From contig DASVFR010000048.1 in NCBI GenBank assembly GCA_036379955.1, forward strand, positions 1-64,000: 64,000 nucleotides of DNA, read 5' to 3'. Below the pieces are notes generated by a model that saw nothing but the letters and a program-made list of their open reading frames with translations, searched no databases and was not told the origin of the DNA. Source of the DNA: VRUE01 sp036379955. GTDB lineage: Bacteria; Actinomycetota; Thermoleophilia; Solirubrobacterales; 70-9. Positions 49,911 through 57,961 of this stretch are shown here, one piece after another. Position 1 is the stretch's first letter. Each line of letters opens with the position of its first letter. Position numbers and translations under genes: made by a program.

Positions 49911-51254
49911 ATGAACCTGGCGATGTCGATCATCGCCCGAGCTCGCATGCGCGTGCGCCTCCTCCTCGCCAGCGAGAGCGGCATGGCGCTGCCGACCGCG
50001 CTCTTCGCGATGGTCGCCAGCATGGCGCTGGCCAGCGCGGCCGTCCTCTCCTCGGTCGACGTCCAGCAGGGCTCCGGGCGCGACCACGACTCCAAGGAAG
50101 CGATCGCGGCGGCCGACTCCGGCGCCAGCCTCGCCCTCTGGCGCCTCAACCGGTTCCAGGACGAGCTCTCGGCCGCCACGCCGTGCGTCGGGCCATCGGG
50201 GGAAACGCTGGTCGCGTCGGCGGGCTGGTGCCCGGAAACCGAAGTGGAAGACGTCGGCGGCGCCTCCTTCACCTACAGGGTGAGCGCCTACAGTGCCACG
50301 GGCGCCTACAGCGTGATCGCGATCGGCGAATCGGGCGAAGTCGCCCGTCGCGTCGACGTCGGGCTCGTCACCCATAGCGGCAAAAACGTCTTCGCCGAAG
50401 AGAAGGTGATCGGGCAGGACACCATAACCCTCGAAGGGACCCCCGACATCCGCGCCGACATCGGCACCAACGGGAACGTCGAAGCGAAAGGCAGCAGCAC
50501 GATCTGCGGCGACATCCGGGTCGGAACCGGGAAATACAAAAAAGGGAGCACCGCGACGCCCTCCTGCGGCGGCGAGGTCACCGAAGGCGACAAGGACCTG
50601 CCCGAAATCACGCCTCCCGACGACATCGCCACCAACAACTCGAACTGCCGCCTTGCCCTCACCTGCGCGGACAAAACCGCGGTCGACACCTACACGAAGA
50701 ACCGCAGCTCGACCAAACCCTGGGACAACACCCACCGCACGATCGAAGTCGCCTCCAACGCGAAGCTGACGATGGGCGGAGGGGACTACTTCGTCTGCAA
50801 GCTGACGGTTCAGAACGGCGAATTGATCATGGCGGCCGGGGCGGAAATCCGGATCTTCGTCGACACCCCCCAGCACTGCGGCTACTCGGCCGGCGAAACG
50901 CAGGTCTCGATCACCGGCAACGCCAACATCGTCTCCACCGGCTACAACCCCTCGCAGGGCAGCTACAAAGTCCCGGGCATCTACGTCCTCGGCGAATCCA
51001 AAGTCGTGCTGACCGGCAGCTCGGGGACCAACGAGCTCGTCCTCTACGCGCCGGAGAGCAACATAGAAATGGGCGGCAACGCGACCTGGAAGGGCATGAT
51101 CGCCGGCAAGTCGCTCAACATGCACGGCACGCCCAAGATCGAATCCGACCCCAACATCAAAGTGCCGGACATCACCTTCGCGAGCCTGCTGGAACGCAAC
51201 CGCTACGTCGAGTGCACGGGCGGGACGGCCTCGCCGCCGAACGCATACTGCTGA
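49911..51254 (+). CDS. PilX-like prepilin with polymer-forming-like passenger
   Basis: A 447-residue protein from ATG 49911: basic leader, SESGMALPTALFAMVASMAL as a prepilin-like cleavage site (after Gly) and hydrophobic helix, then a large extracellular beta-rich domain with Cys pairs, repeated short strands and NGELIMAAGAEIRIFVD, resembling actinobacterial PilX-like proteins that end in a DUF7305-type domain. The usual Glu at position +5 of the mature pilin is not present. It uses GAA/AAA codons more than its pil neighbours. A minor pilin or tip adhesin is likely. Confidence 0.68.
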   Translation: MNLAMSIIARARMRVRLLLASESGMALPTALFAMVASMALASAAVLSSVDVQQGSGRDHDSKEAIAAADSGASLALWRLNRFQDELSAATPCVGPSGETLVASAGWCPETEVEDVGGASFTYRVSAYSATGAYSVIAIGESGEVARRVDVGLVTHSGKNVFAEEKVIGQDTITLEGTPDIRADIGTNGNVEAKGSSTICGDIRVGTGKYKKGSTATPSCGGEVTEGDKDLPEITPPDDIATNNSNCRLALTCADKTAVDTYTKNRSSTKPWDNTHRTIEVASNAKLTMGGGDYFVCKLTVQNGELIMAAGAEIRIFVDTPQHCGYSAGETQVSITGNANIVSTGYNPSQGSYKVPGIYVLGESKVVLTGSSGTNELVLYAPESNIEMGGNATWKGMIAGKSLNMHGTPKIESDPNIKVPDITFASLLERNRYVECTGGTASPPNAYC

Positions 51255-51302
51255 GCAGCGCTCAAGATTGCGGGCGCCGCTGACGACCTAGTAAGCGGAC
51301 GT

Positions 51303-51875
51303 ATGAGAGAGAAGATCAACGACAATCCGCTCGCCCAGGCGGGCTTGATCGGCGTCCTGCTGGTCGCCGCCGCCCTCTTCCTGATGAGGGGGTCCGGAGG
51401 CGGAGGCGAAGAAGAAGAAAGCTCGTCGGCGAGCGGCGGAGCCTCGGTCGCCGTCGTCGCCTCGGCCGCAGCCGGCAGCCCGACCGACCTGCCGCCGCCG
51501 GGCACCGGGGTCGGCGCCCCGCCGCCGTTGCCCGCCGCGGTTACCTCGGCCTACGAAGCGGGCGATACGGTCGTCCTGCTCTTCGTCCGCGACGGCGGGA
51601 TCGACGACCGCCGCGCCACCGCCGCGGTCGACAATCTCTCGATGCCCCGCGTCGTCACCTTCGTCGTGCCGGCCAGCAAGATCGCGCGCTACGCCGCGAT
51701 CGCCCAGGGCGCCGACGTCAACCGGGTCCCGGCCCTCGTCGTCCTCAGCCCCAAGCGGGTCGACGGCGACACCCCCAAGGCATCGGTGCACTACGGGTAT
51801 CAGAGCGTCGACAGCGTCGAACAGGCCGTGATCGACGCCGGCTACAAGGGCCCCACGCTCCCCTATCACCCGTGA
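51303..51875 (+). CDS. Membrane-anchored thioredoxin-like protein without CxxC
   Basis: A 190-residue protein: one membrane helix (about 11-28), an Gly/Ser/Pro linker, and a C-terminal domain (about 78-190) with TVVLLFVRDGGIDDRR and a cis-Pro-like VNRVPALVVLSP. This fits a thioredoxin fold, but no CxxC is present and there are no cysteines at all. It overlaps pilB by 4 nt. A structural role in the pilus machine, comparable in position to PilO/PilN-type proteins, is inferred. Confidence 0.6.
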   Translation: MREKINDNPLAQAGLIGVLLVAAALFLMRGSGGGGEEEESSSASGGASVAVVASAAAGSPTDLPPPGTGVGAPPPLPAAVTSAYEAGDTVVLLFVRDGGIDDRRATAAVDNLSMPRVVTFVVPASKIARYAAIAQGADVNRVPALVVLSPKRVDGDTPKASVHYGYQSVDSVEQAVIDAGYKGPTLPYHP

Positions 51876-53665
51876 GCCAGATGGACGGCAGGGACTTTCC
51901 AGGTCACCTGCGCCCGGTCCCCGAGTCCGGCGACTCCACCGCGCCCACGCTCGATCCGAACGCGGGCGGCACGCCCGGGCTCACCCACCCGGTCATGCGG
52001 GGGCGCTCCAGCGGCTTCGTCACCGACGTCCTCGTCGACCTCGGCTACGTCCCGGAAGACCGCGCCCGCGCCGCGATCGAAGAGGCGCGCACCGCCGGGC
52101 GCCCGCCCGAGGGGCTGCTCCTCGACCAGGGCGCGATCTCGGCGGACCAGCTCTCGCGCGCCGTCGCCGAGCGCTACGGCCTCGACCACCTCGACCTCGG
52201 CGTGTACCAGGTCGACATGGCGGCGGCGAACCTGATCCCGGTCAACACGGCGCGCCGCTACCGGGCGCTGCCGGTCGGCTTCGTCGACAAGCAGACGCTG
52301 CTGGTCGCGACGGCGGACCCGACCAACGTGCTCGCCGTCGACGACATCCAGATCGCAACCGGCCTCGACTGCCGCGTCGCGGTCGCCCCCGAGGAGGACA
52401 TCGAGTCCCTGATCGGCCGCCTCAACACCCTGCAGAGCGCGGTCAGCGAGGCGGTCGAGGAAGACGCCGAGGAGGAGCTGGCCGAGGTCAGCGACATCCA
52501 GGTCAGCGCCGAGGACGCGCCGGTGATCAAGCTCGTCTACAGCATCCTCGGCCAGGCGGTGGGGGAGGGGGCGTCCGACATCCACTTCGAGCCCGACGAA
52601 GACGAGATGCGGGTGCGCTTCCGCGTCGACGGCGTGCTCAGGGAGGCCGCCCACGTGCCTAAGCGGATGGTCGGCGCGGTCGTCTCGCGGATCAAGATCA
52701 TGAGCGACCTCAACATCGCCGAGAAACGCGTGCCCCAGGACGGGCGAGTCAGCATCACCATCGAGGACCGCCGCATCGACCTGCGCATCACGACGCTGCC
52801 GACGCAGCGCGGCGAGGGGGCGACGATCCGCGTCCTCGACAAAGACAACGCCCAGCGCTCGCTCGACGACCTCGGCATGGACGGGAGCGGCCGCGAGCGC
52901 TTCGAGGAGGCTTTCCACCAGGCCTACGGCGCCGTCCTCGTCACCGGGCCGACCGGCTCGGGCAAGTCGACCACGCTCTACGCGGCGCTGCAGGCCCTGA
53001 ACCAGACCGAGACGAAGATCATCACGATCGAGGACCCGGTCGAGTACCGGATCGGCGGCATCAACCAGATCAACGTCAACCGGCCGGCTGGGCTCGACTT
53101 CGCCACCGGCCTGCGCTCGATCCTGCGCGCCGATCCCGACATCGTCATGGTCGGCGAGATCCGCGACGGGGAGACGGCGCGGATCGCGATCGAGGCGGCG
53201 CTCACCGGCCACATGATGTTGAGCACCCTGCACACCAACGACGCCCCCGGCGCCGTCACGCGGCTGAGCAAGATGGGGATCGAGGCCTTCCTCACCGCCT
53301 CGGCGGTCGATTGCGTCGTCGCCCAGCGCCTGGCCCGCAAGCTCTGCACGCACTGCAAGCGGCGCACGGCGATCCCGCCGCAGGCGCTCGCCGATGCCGG
53401 TCTGCGGGTCGGCGGCGAGATCGAGGCCTACGAGCCGGTCGGCTGCCCGCGTTGCAACCAGAGCGGCTACCGCAGTCGCGTCGGCCTCTACTCGGTGATG
53501 AGGCTGAGCGAGGGGATCAAGGAGATGGTCGTCTCCGGCTCGCCCGAGGCCGAGATCGGCGTGGTCGCGCGCGAGGAGGGCATGCTCGAGCTGCGCGAGG
53601 ACGGCCTGCTCAAGGTGCGCAGCGGCATGACCAGCCTGGAGGAGGTCCTGCGTGTCACCGCCTAA
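51872..53665 (+). CDS. pilB: Type IV pilus assembly ATPase PilB
   Basis: A 597-residue GspE/PilB ATPase. An N-terminal MshEN-like region (about 45-195, LVDLGYVPEDRARAAIEEAR) often binds c-di-GMP. Then Walker A GPTGSGKSTTLYAALQAL, Asp box EDPVEYRIGGINQ, Walker B IVMVGEIRDGETARIAI and His box LSTLHTNDAPGAVTRL. A zinc site has CTHCKRR and CPRCNQ. GTG 51872 overlaps the upstream stop. It drives pilus extension. Confidence 0.93.
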   Translation: MSQMDGRDFPGHLRPVPESGDSTAPTLDPNAGGTPGLTHPVMRGRSSGFVTDVLVDLGYVPEDRARAAIEEARTAGRPPEGLLLDQGAISADQLSRAVAERYGLDHLDLGVYQVDMAAANLIPVNTARRYRALPVGFVDKQTLLVATADPTNVLAVDDIQIATGLDCRVAVAPEEDIESLIGRLNTLQSAVSEAVEEDAEEELAEVSDIQVSAEDAPVIKLVYSILGQAVGEGASDIHFEPDEDEMRVRFRVDGVLREAAHVPKRMVGAVVSRIKIMSDLNIAEKRVPQDGRVSITIEDRRIDLRITTLPTQRGEGATIRVLDKDNAQRSLDDLGMDGSGRERFEEAFHQAYGAVLVTGPTGSGKSTTLYAALQALNQTETKIITIEDPVEYRIGGINQINVNRPAGLDFATGLRSILRADPDIVMVGEIRDGETARIAIEAALTGHMMLSTLHTNDAPGAVTRLSKMGIEAFLTASAVDCVVAQRLARKLCTHCKRRTAIPPQALADAGLRVGGEIEAYEPVGCPRCNQSGYRSRVGLYSVMRLSEGIKEMVVSGSPEAEIGVVAREEGMLELREDGLLKVRSGMTSLEEVLRVTA

Positions 53666-53716
53666 ATCCCCGCCTCAGTCCTCAAGGATCGCGGCCGGAA
53701 GGCCGATCTAGGCGTC

Positions 53717-54892
53717 ATGGAGTTCGACTTCTCAGAGGTTCTGCGCCGCATGGTCGAGGCCAGGGCCTCCGACGTGCACCTCACCGCGGGCTTCCCGCCG
53801 GCGATCCGCGACAAGGGCAAGATCACCCCGATGGACGGCTTCCCCGTGCTCTCCTCGCAGGATACGCGCGAGGTCGTCTTCAGCATCCTCAACGAGGACC
53901 AGCGCAAGCGCTTCGAGAACAACAAGCAGCTCGACTTCGCCTACGCGATCCCCGGCGTCGCCCGCTTCCGCGTCAACTGCTTCTTCCAGCGCGGCTCGGT
54001 CAGCGCCGCCTTCCGGCTCGTGCCGCAGGACATCCCCACCCTCGATTCGCTCGCGGTGCCCCAGGTGCTGAGCGACTTCACGCGCAAACCGCGGGGCTTC
54101 GTCCTCGTCACCGGGCCGACCGGCTCGGGCAAGAGCACGACGCTGGCGGCGATGATCGACGTGATCAACTGCGAGCGCCAGGACCACATCCTCACGATCG
54201 AGGACCCGATCGAGTTCCTGCACCCGCACAAGAGCTCGATCGTCAACCAGCGTGAGGTCGGCGCCGACGCCGAGGACTTCGCCCTCGGGTTGCGCGCCGC
54301 CCTGCGAGAGGACCCCGACGTCATCCTCGTCGGCGAGATGCGCGATCTGGAGACGATCTCCACCGCGCTGACCGCCGCCGAGACCGGCCACCTCGTCTTC
54401 GCCACCCTGCACACCCAGTCGACGGCGCAGACCGTCGACCGCATGATCGACGTCTTCCCGCCCCAGCAGCAGGGCCAGGTGCGCACCCAGCTCTCGATCG
54501 CGTTGCAGGGGATCGTCACCCAGCAGCTGCTGCCCACCGCCGACGGCATGGGGCGGGTCGTCGCCACCGAGGTGTTGGTGCCGACGCCGGCGATCCGCAA
54601 CCTGATCCGCGAGGGCAAGACGCACCAGATCTACGCCGCCGTGCAGACCTCGGGCGCGGTCGGGATGCAGACGATGGACGCCGATCTGGCGCGCCTCGTG
54701 CGGACCGGGAAGATCACCCGCGCCTTGGCCGAACAGCGCGCCTCGGTGCCCGAGGAGCTGAAACGCCTGCTGGGCAGCGGCTCGGGCGAGATGCCCCAGC
54801 CGGTGCCCGCCGCGATGGCGTCGAACGGGGCGCCCGCGCCCCCGCCCGTCGCGGCCAGCGCCGCGCCTCCCGCCTACACCCAGGGCGGTTAG
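53717..54892 (+). CDS. pilT: Type IV pilus retraction ATPase PilT (copy 2)
   Basis: A 391-residue PilT paralogue with Walker A GPTGSGKSTTLAAMIDVI, Asp box EDPIEFLHPHKSSIVN, Walker B VILVGEMRDLETISTAL and His box FATLHTQSTAQTV. It carries an extra Pro/Ala-rich tail of about 35 residues. It differs from copy 1 throughout (for example FDFSEVLRRMVEARASDVHL at the start), so this is an old duplication. It sits between pilB and pilC. Confidence 0.92.
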   Translation: MEFDFSEVLRRMVEARASDVHLTAGFPPAIRDKGKITPMDGFPVLSSQDTREVVFSILNEDQRKRFENNKQLDFAYAIPGVARFRVNCFFQRGSVSAAFRLVPQDIPTLDSLAVPQVLSDFTRKPRGFVLVTGPTGSGKSTTLAAMIDVINCERQDHILTIEDPIEFLHPHKSSIVNQREVGADAEDFALGLRAALREDPDVILVGEMRDLETISTALTAAETGHLVFATLHTQSTAQTVDRMIDVFPPQQQGQVRTQLSIALQGIVTQQLLPTADGMGRVVATEVLVPTPAIRNLIREGKTHQIYAAVQTSGAVGMQTMDADLARLVRTGKITRALAEQRASVPEELKRLLGSGSGEMPQPVPAAMASNGAPAPPPVAASAAPPAYTQGG

Positions 54893-54895
54893 GCG

Positions 54896-56140
54896 ATGGC
54901 CGGGGCGACCACCTTCTCCTTCCGCGCGCTCGACGTCGCCGGCGCCGCCTCGGCGGGCGAAGTCGAGGCCGAGTCCAAGGCGCAGGTCGGCGAGCTGCTG
55001 CGCCAGCGCGGCCTGATCGTCGTCGACGTCAGCGAGAAGAAATCCCCGGTCAACGTCGAGGACTTCTTCAAGCGCTGGCAGAGCGTCGACATGCGCGAGC
55101 TGGCGGTCTTCTCGCGCCAGTTCGCGACCCTGATCGCCTCCGGCATGCCGATGCTGCGCACGCTGCACACGCTTGAAGAGCAGACCCAGGACGACGCGAT
55201 CCGCGAGGCCGTCGCCGGGCTGCGCGCCGACGTCGAAGCGGGCAGCACCCTGGAGCAGGCGATGGAGCGCCACCCGAAGGTCTTCGACCGCCTCTTCCGG
55301 GCGATGGTCCGCGCCGGCGAGGAATCGGGTCGTCTCGAGGAAGCCCTCGACCGCATCGCCTTCCAGGTCGAGAAGACCGACGCGCTGAGGCGCCAGGTCA
55401 AATCGGCGATGATGTATCCGTCGCTGGTCTTCGGCTTCGCGATCGTCGTCCTGGTCGCGATCGTGATGTTCGTGATCCCGGTCTTCGCCAACATCTTCAA
55501 GGAACTGGCCGAAGAACACCCTGGAGAAGCTGCTGGCCTGCCAGCGCCAACGGCGCTCTGCGTCGGGCTCTCCAACCTGCTCACCGGCTACTGGTTCGTG
55601 CTGATCCCGGGTATCGCGATCGCGTTCTTCCTCTTCTTCAAGTGGAAGCAGACCGAAAAAGGCAAGGAAATGTGGCAGCGCTTCACCCTGCGCCTCCCGT
55701 TCAAGATCGGCGACGTGATCCAGAAGATTGCGCTGGCGCGCTGGTCGCGCACCTTCTCGGGTTCGGTCTCCTCGGGCGTGCCGATGCTGCAGTCGATCAA
55801 GCTGACCGGGGAGACGGCCGGCAACATCGTGATCGAGCAGTCGATGGAGGACGTCTACGCCTCGGTCAAGCGCGGCGGCTCGCTCGCCGGCCCGATCGAG
55901 GGCAACGACATCTTCCCGCCGATGGTCGGCCACATGGTCGCGGTCGGCGAGGAGACCGGCCAGCTCGAGCACATGCTCGCCAAGATCGCCGACTTCTACG
56001 AGGCCGAGGTCGACGCCAAGGTCAAGGCGCTCACCGCCCTGATCGAGCCGATCATGATCGTCTTCGTCGGCGGCATGGTCGGCTTCATCGTGATCTCGAT
56101 GTACCTGCCGCTGTTCAGCATCTACGAAAAGATCCGCTGA
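54896..56140 (+). CDS. pilC: Type IV pilus inner-membrane platform protein PilC
   Basis: A 414-residue GspF/PilC protein with two T2SSF repeats, each followed by membrane helices: LAVFSRQFATLIASGMPMLR (near residue 65) and ALARWSRTFSGSVSSGVPML (near 280), ending LFSIYEKIR. It begins 3 nt after pilT copy 2. It is the platform that couples the ATPases to pilin. No pilM/N/O, prepilin peptidase or major pilin is seen. Confidence 0.92.
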   Translation: MAGATTFSFRALDVAGAASAGEVEAESKAQVGELLRQRGLIVVDVSEKKSPVNVEDFFKRWQSVDMRELAVFSRQFATLIASGMPMLRTLHTLEEQTQDDAIREAVAGLRADVEAGSTLEQAMERHPKVFDRLFRAMVRAGEESGRLEEALDRIAFQVEKTDALRRQVKSAMMYPSLVFGFAIVVLVAIVMFVIPVFANIFKELAEEHPGEAAGLPAPTALCVGLSNLLTGYWFVLIPGIAIAFFLFFKWKQTEKGKEMWQRFTLRLPFKIGDVIQKIALARWSRTFSGSVSSGVPMLQSIKLTGETAGNIVIEQSMEDVYASVKRGGSLAGPIEGNDIFPPMVGHMVAVGEETGQLEHMLAKIADFYEAEVDAKVKALTALIEPIMIVFVGGMVGFIVISMYLPLFSIYEKIR

Positions 56141-56151
56141 GCCGCTCGGCC

Positions 56152-56178
56152 GCGCGCGAAACGTCACATTTCGCGCGC
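56152..56178. terminator. Hairpin after pilC
   Basis: GCGCGCGAAA-(CGTCACA)-TTTCGCGCGC: perfect 10-bp stem, 11 nt after the pilC stop. No U-run follows, so it may be another palindromic element or a weak terminator. Confidence 0.45.
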
Positions 56179-56223
56179 CATGTGTGCGTCCCGGCTCTCT
56201 ACGGTCCCGGCATCGAACCAAGC

Positions 56224-56246
56224 TACGGAGCGTATGATGCTCCGTA
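56224..56246. promoter_or_regulatory. Inverted repeat over the antitoxin start; candidate operator with -10
   Basis: TACGGAGC-(GTATGAT)-GCTCCGTA, 8-bp arms. The loop contains TATGAT (56233-56238), a good -10, which would place transcription start about at the ATG at 56246. Repressor binding here would block the promoter; the transcript could be leaderless. Confidence 0.5.
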
Positions 56247-56491
56247 TGAAGGAGAGGGTGACGATTTCGGTGGAGCCGGAGGCACTGCAGATAGCGCGGG
56301 ACGAGGTAGAGGCCGGTCGCGCTTCGAGCGTGTCGGCGGCGTTCGAAGACGCCGTGAGGGCCCGCGCGCGACGGCGGGCCCTGCGTGAAGCGCTTGACAT
56401 GTGGGAAGAGGAGTTCGGTCCGATCGGCGAGGAGGCGAGGGAGTGGGCGCGAAAGGAAATGGCGAGAGTTCGCAGCGAGCGGTCGTCCTAG
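56246..56491 (+). CDS. Antitoxin of a VapBC-type pair
   Basis: An 81-residue protein from ATG 56246: a short strand-helix-helix start (KERVTISVEPEALQIARDEV) like a ribbon-helix-helix domain, then a charged helical tail that would bind the toxin. Upstream ATGs at 56234 and 56237 are in frame but lie inside the probable promoter. Its 3' end overlaps the PIN gene by 49 nt. Confidence 0.78.
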   Translation: MKERVTISVEPEALQIARDEVEAGRASSVSAAFEDAVRARARRRALREALDMWEEEFGPIGEEAREWARKEMARVRSERSS

Positions 56492-56853
56492 ACACGGGAG
56501 CGCTGATCGCGTTCGAGCGTGCCGAAAGGCGGATGGCAGCCCTCTTTGAGGAGGTGATCGAGGAAGGGGAGGATCTCCTCATTCCAACGAGTGTGCTTGC
56601 GCAGGTCTGGCGCGGTGGACCGCGGTCCGCGCGCCTCGCCCGCTTGATTGCGGGCACGGTAAGCGACGCTCTCGACGAGGCTCGGGCGAGGGAAGTCGGC
56701 GAGCGGCTCGGCAACTGCGACAAAGCCGACATCGCCGATGCCCACGTCGTCTGCTGTGCAGTCGAGTGCGATGCCGAGCTGCTCACGAGTGACCCGGACG
56801 ACATAAAAGCGCTAACCGAACCCGGCGAGCGCCTCACGGTTGTGGCTATCTGA
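56443..56853 (+). CDS. PIN-domain toxin (VapC-like)
   Basis: A 136-residue PIN domain from GTG 56443. Acidic residues in VVLDTGALIAFE and KADIADAHVV are retained; the second-position acidic residue is replaced in TSVLAQVWRGG, a variant common in actinobacterial PIN toxins. The long overlap with the antitoxin implies tight coupling. It differs clearly from the PIN toxin at 8069. Confidence 0.8.
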   Translation: MGAKGNGESSQRAVVLDTGALIAFERAERRMAALFEEVIEEGEDLLIPTSVLAQVWRGGPRSARLARLIAGTVSDALDEARAREVGERLGNCDKADIADAHVVCCAVECDAELLTSDPDDIKALTEPGERLTVVAI

Positions 56854-56979
56854 CGCTGCCGGATACAACCTTGGAAAGCTCCAGCCAGCTTTAACAGTGC
56901 GCTCTGGGAGCCGGCTTTCGCGCATTCCGGGCGAAAAGGTGGCGCCAGTCGGTATCGAGCGTCGTCCCGGACCGCCCCC

Positions 56980-57722
56980 TTGGAGGGTCTTGGTCCCCAG
57001 CTGCTGCGCTCCGAGGCGCTTGCCTCATCGGTGATCGAGGACTGCAGCTCTCTCATCGCAGGCTTGCTCGGGCTGAAGTAGAGGGGAGGGCGGGCGATTT
57101 CCTGGCCCAGGAGGTGCTGGAGCACGCGAGTGCGATGGAGGAGGCGGTTCGGATAGGTCGCGAGGCCCGCGATCTAAGCGTCGACGACGTCGCGCGATCC
57201 ATCGCGCGCTGGCGATTGCCCCACCGTTGAACCGGATAGCAGGACGGATTCGTGAGTCGCAGGGATGGATTGGAGGACGCACAGTTCGAGACGATTCACC
57301 CTTTTGGCGACGGCACGCCTACATCGCCGGGGTTGGAAGATTTCAAGGCGGATGAGGTCGATCGTTGGGTGGCCCAGTTCGCCCTCGCCGTCGAGATCGC
57401 CGCAAAGCGGGCGACGGGCTTTTCGGCGGACGTGGCCGCGCTTAGGGCCGAGTGGATCCAGCGTACTCAGCCGATGCGGGCAGACGCCACGGCCCGGGCG
57501 ATCGTCGATCACCTTCCGTCGTATCCGATCATCACCGCGGCAATTGCGGAGAAGATCACCGGTCGCTCTCGCGTAGCGGCGATCAACGGGCTCGAGCGCC
57601 TGGCCAAGGCCGGCATCCTCACCCGCCATCGCAACCAGCGCAAGGGCGATAGCTGGGAGGCAAAGGAGCTGTTTGTCTTGCTGGACGGATTCGAGCAGTC
57701 TGTCTTGACGCCAGTCGCGTGA
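56980..57722 (+). pseudogene. Decayed Fic-family AMPylase gene
   Basis: Fic-family pieces appear in different frames: LLRSEALASSVIEDC followed by a stop at about 57080, then EVLEHASAMEEAVRIGREAR ending in stops near 57230, then QFETIHPFGDGT (57282 onward). The catalytic HPFxDGNGR is broken after HPFGDG. The C-terminal winged helix (ATARAIVDHLPSYPIITAAI to KELFVLLDGFEQ) remains open from GTG 57252. Multiple frameshifts and a deletion are evident. Remnant upstream homology may start near 56890. Confidence 0.7.
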
Positions 57723-57723
57723 G

Positions 57724-57815
57724 GCCCTGGTAATCGAGTCTTAGCTGCGAGACGCGCTGGTGGCTCATTTTGAGCAGCCGGGCGATCTCGGCTATCGGAG
57801 CCCTTTTTCCCGGTA
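57724..57815 (-). pseudogene. HTH fragment
   Basis: On the minus strand the frame reads RAPIAEIARLLKMSHQRVSQ, a helix-turn-helix core of the type found in small DNA-binding antitoxins and regulators. There is no plausible start nearby, and the frame continues antisense into the fic remnant. Probably a gene relic. Confidence 0.35.
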
Positions 57816-57898
57816 GGCGCCCCGTATCGCCTCGGACCCGAGATCTCTGCAGTCAGGAAAAATCCACTTATGTTTTAGGTATTCCATTGTCTGTTTCC

Positions 57899-57927
57899 TT
57901 GTGTAAGCTCGCGTACCGAACTAATGA
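57899..57927 (+). promoter_or_regulatory. Candidate promoter of the RHS/YD gene
   Basis: TTGTGT (57899-57904), 17 nt, TAATGA (57922-57927) in an AT-rich stretch; GAGGAGG follows before the ATG at 57962. Moderate match to a sigma-70 promoter. Confidence 0.4.
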
Positions 57928-57961
57928 ACCACAGATATCTAATTTGAGGAGGCGAGTGTCT

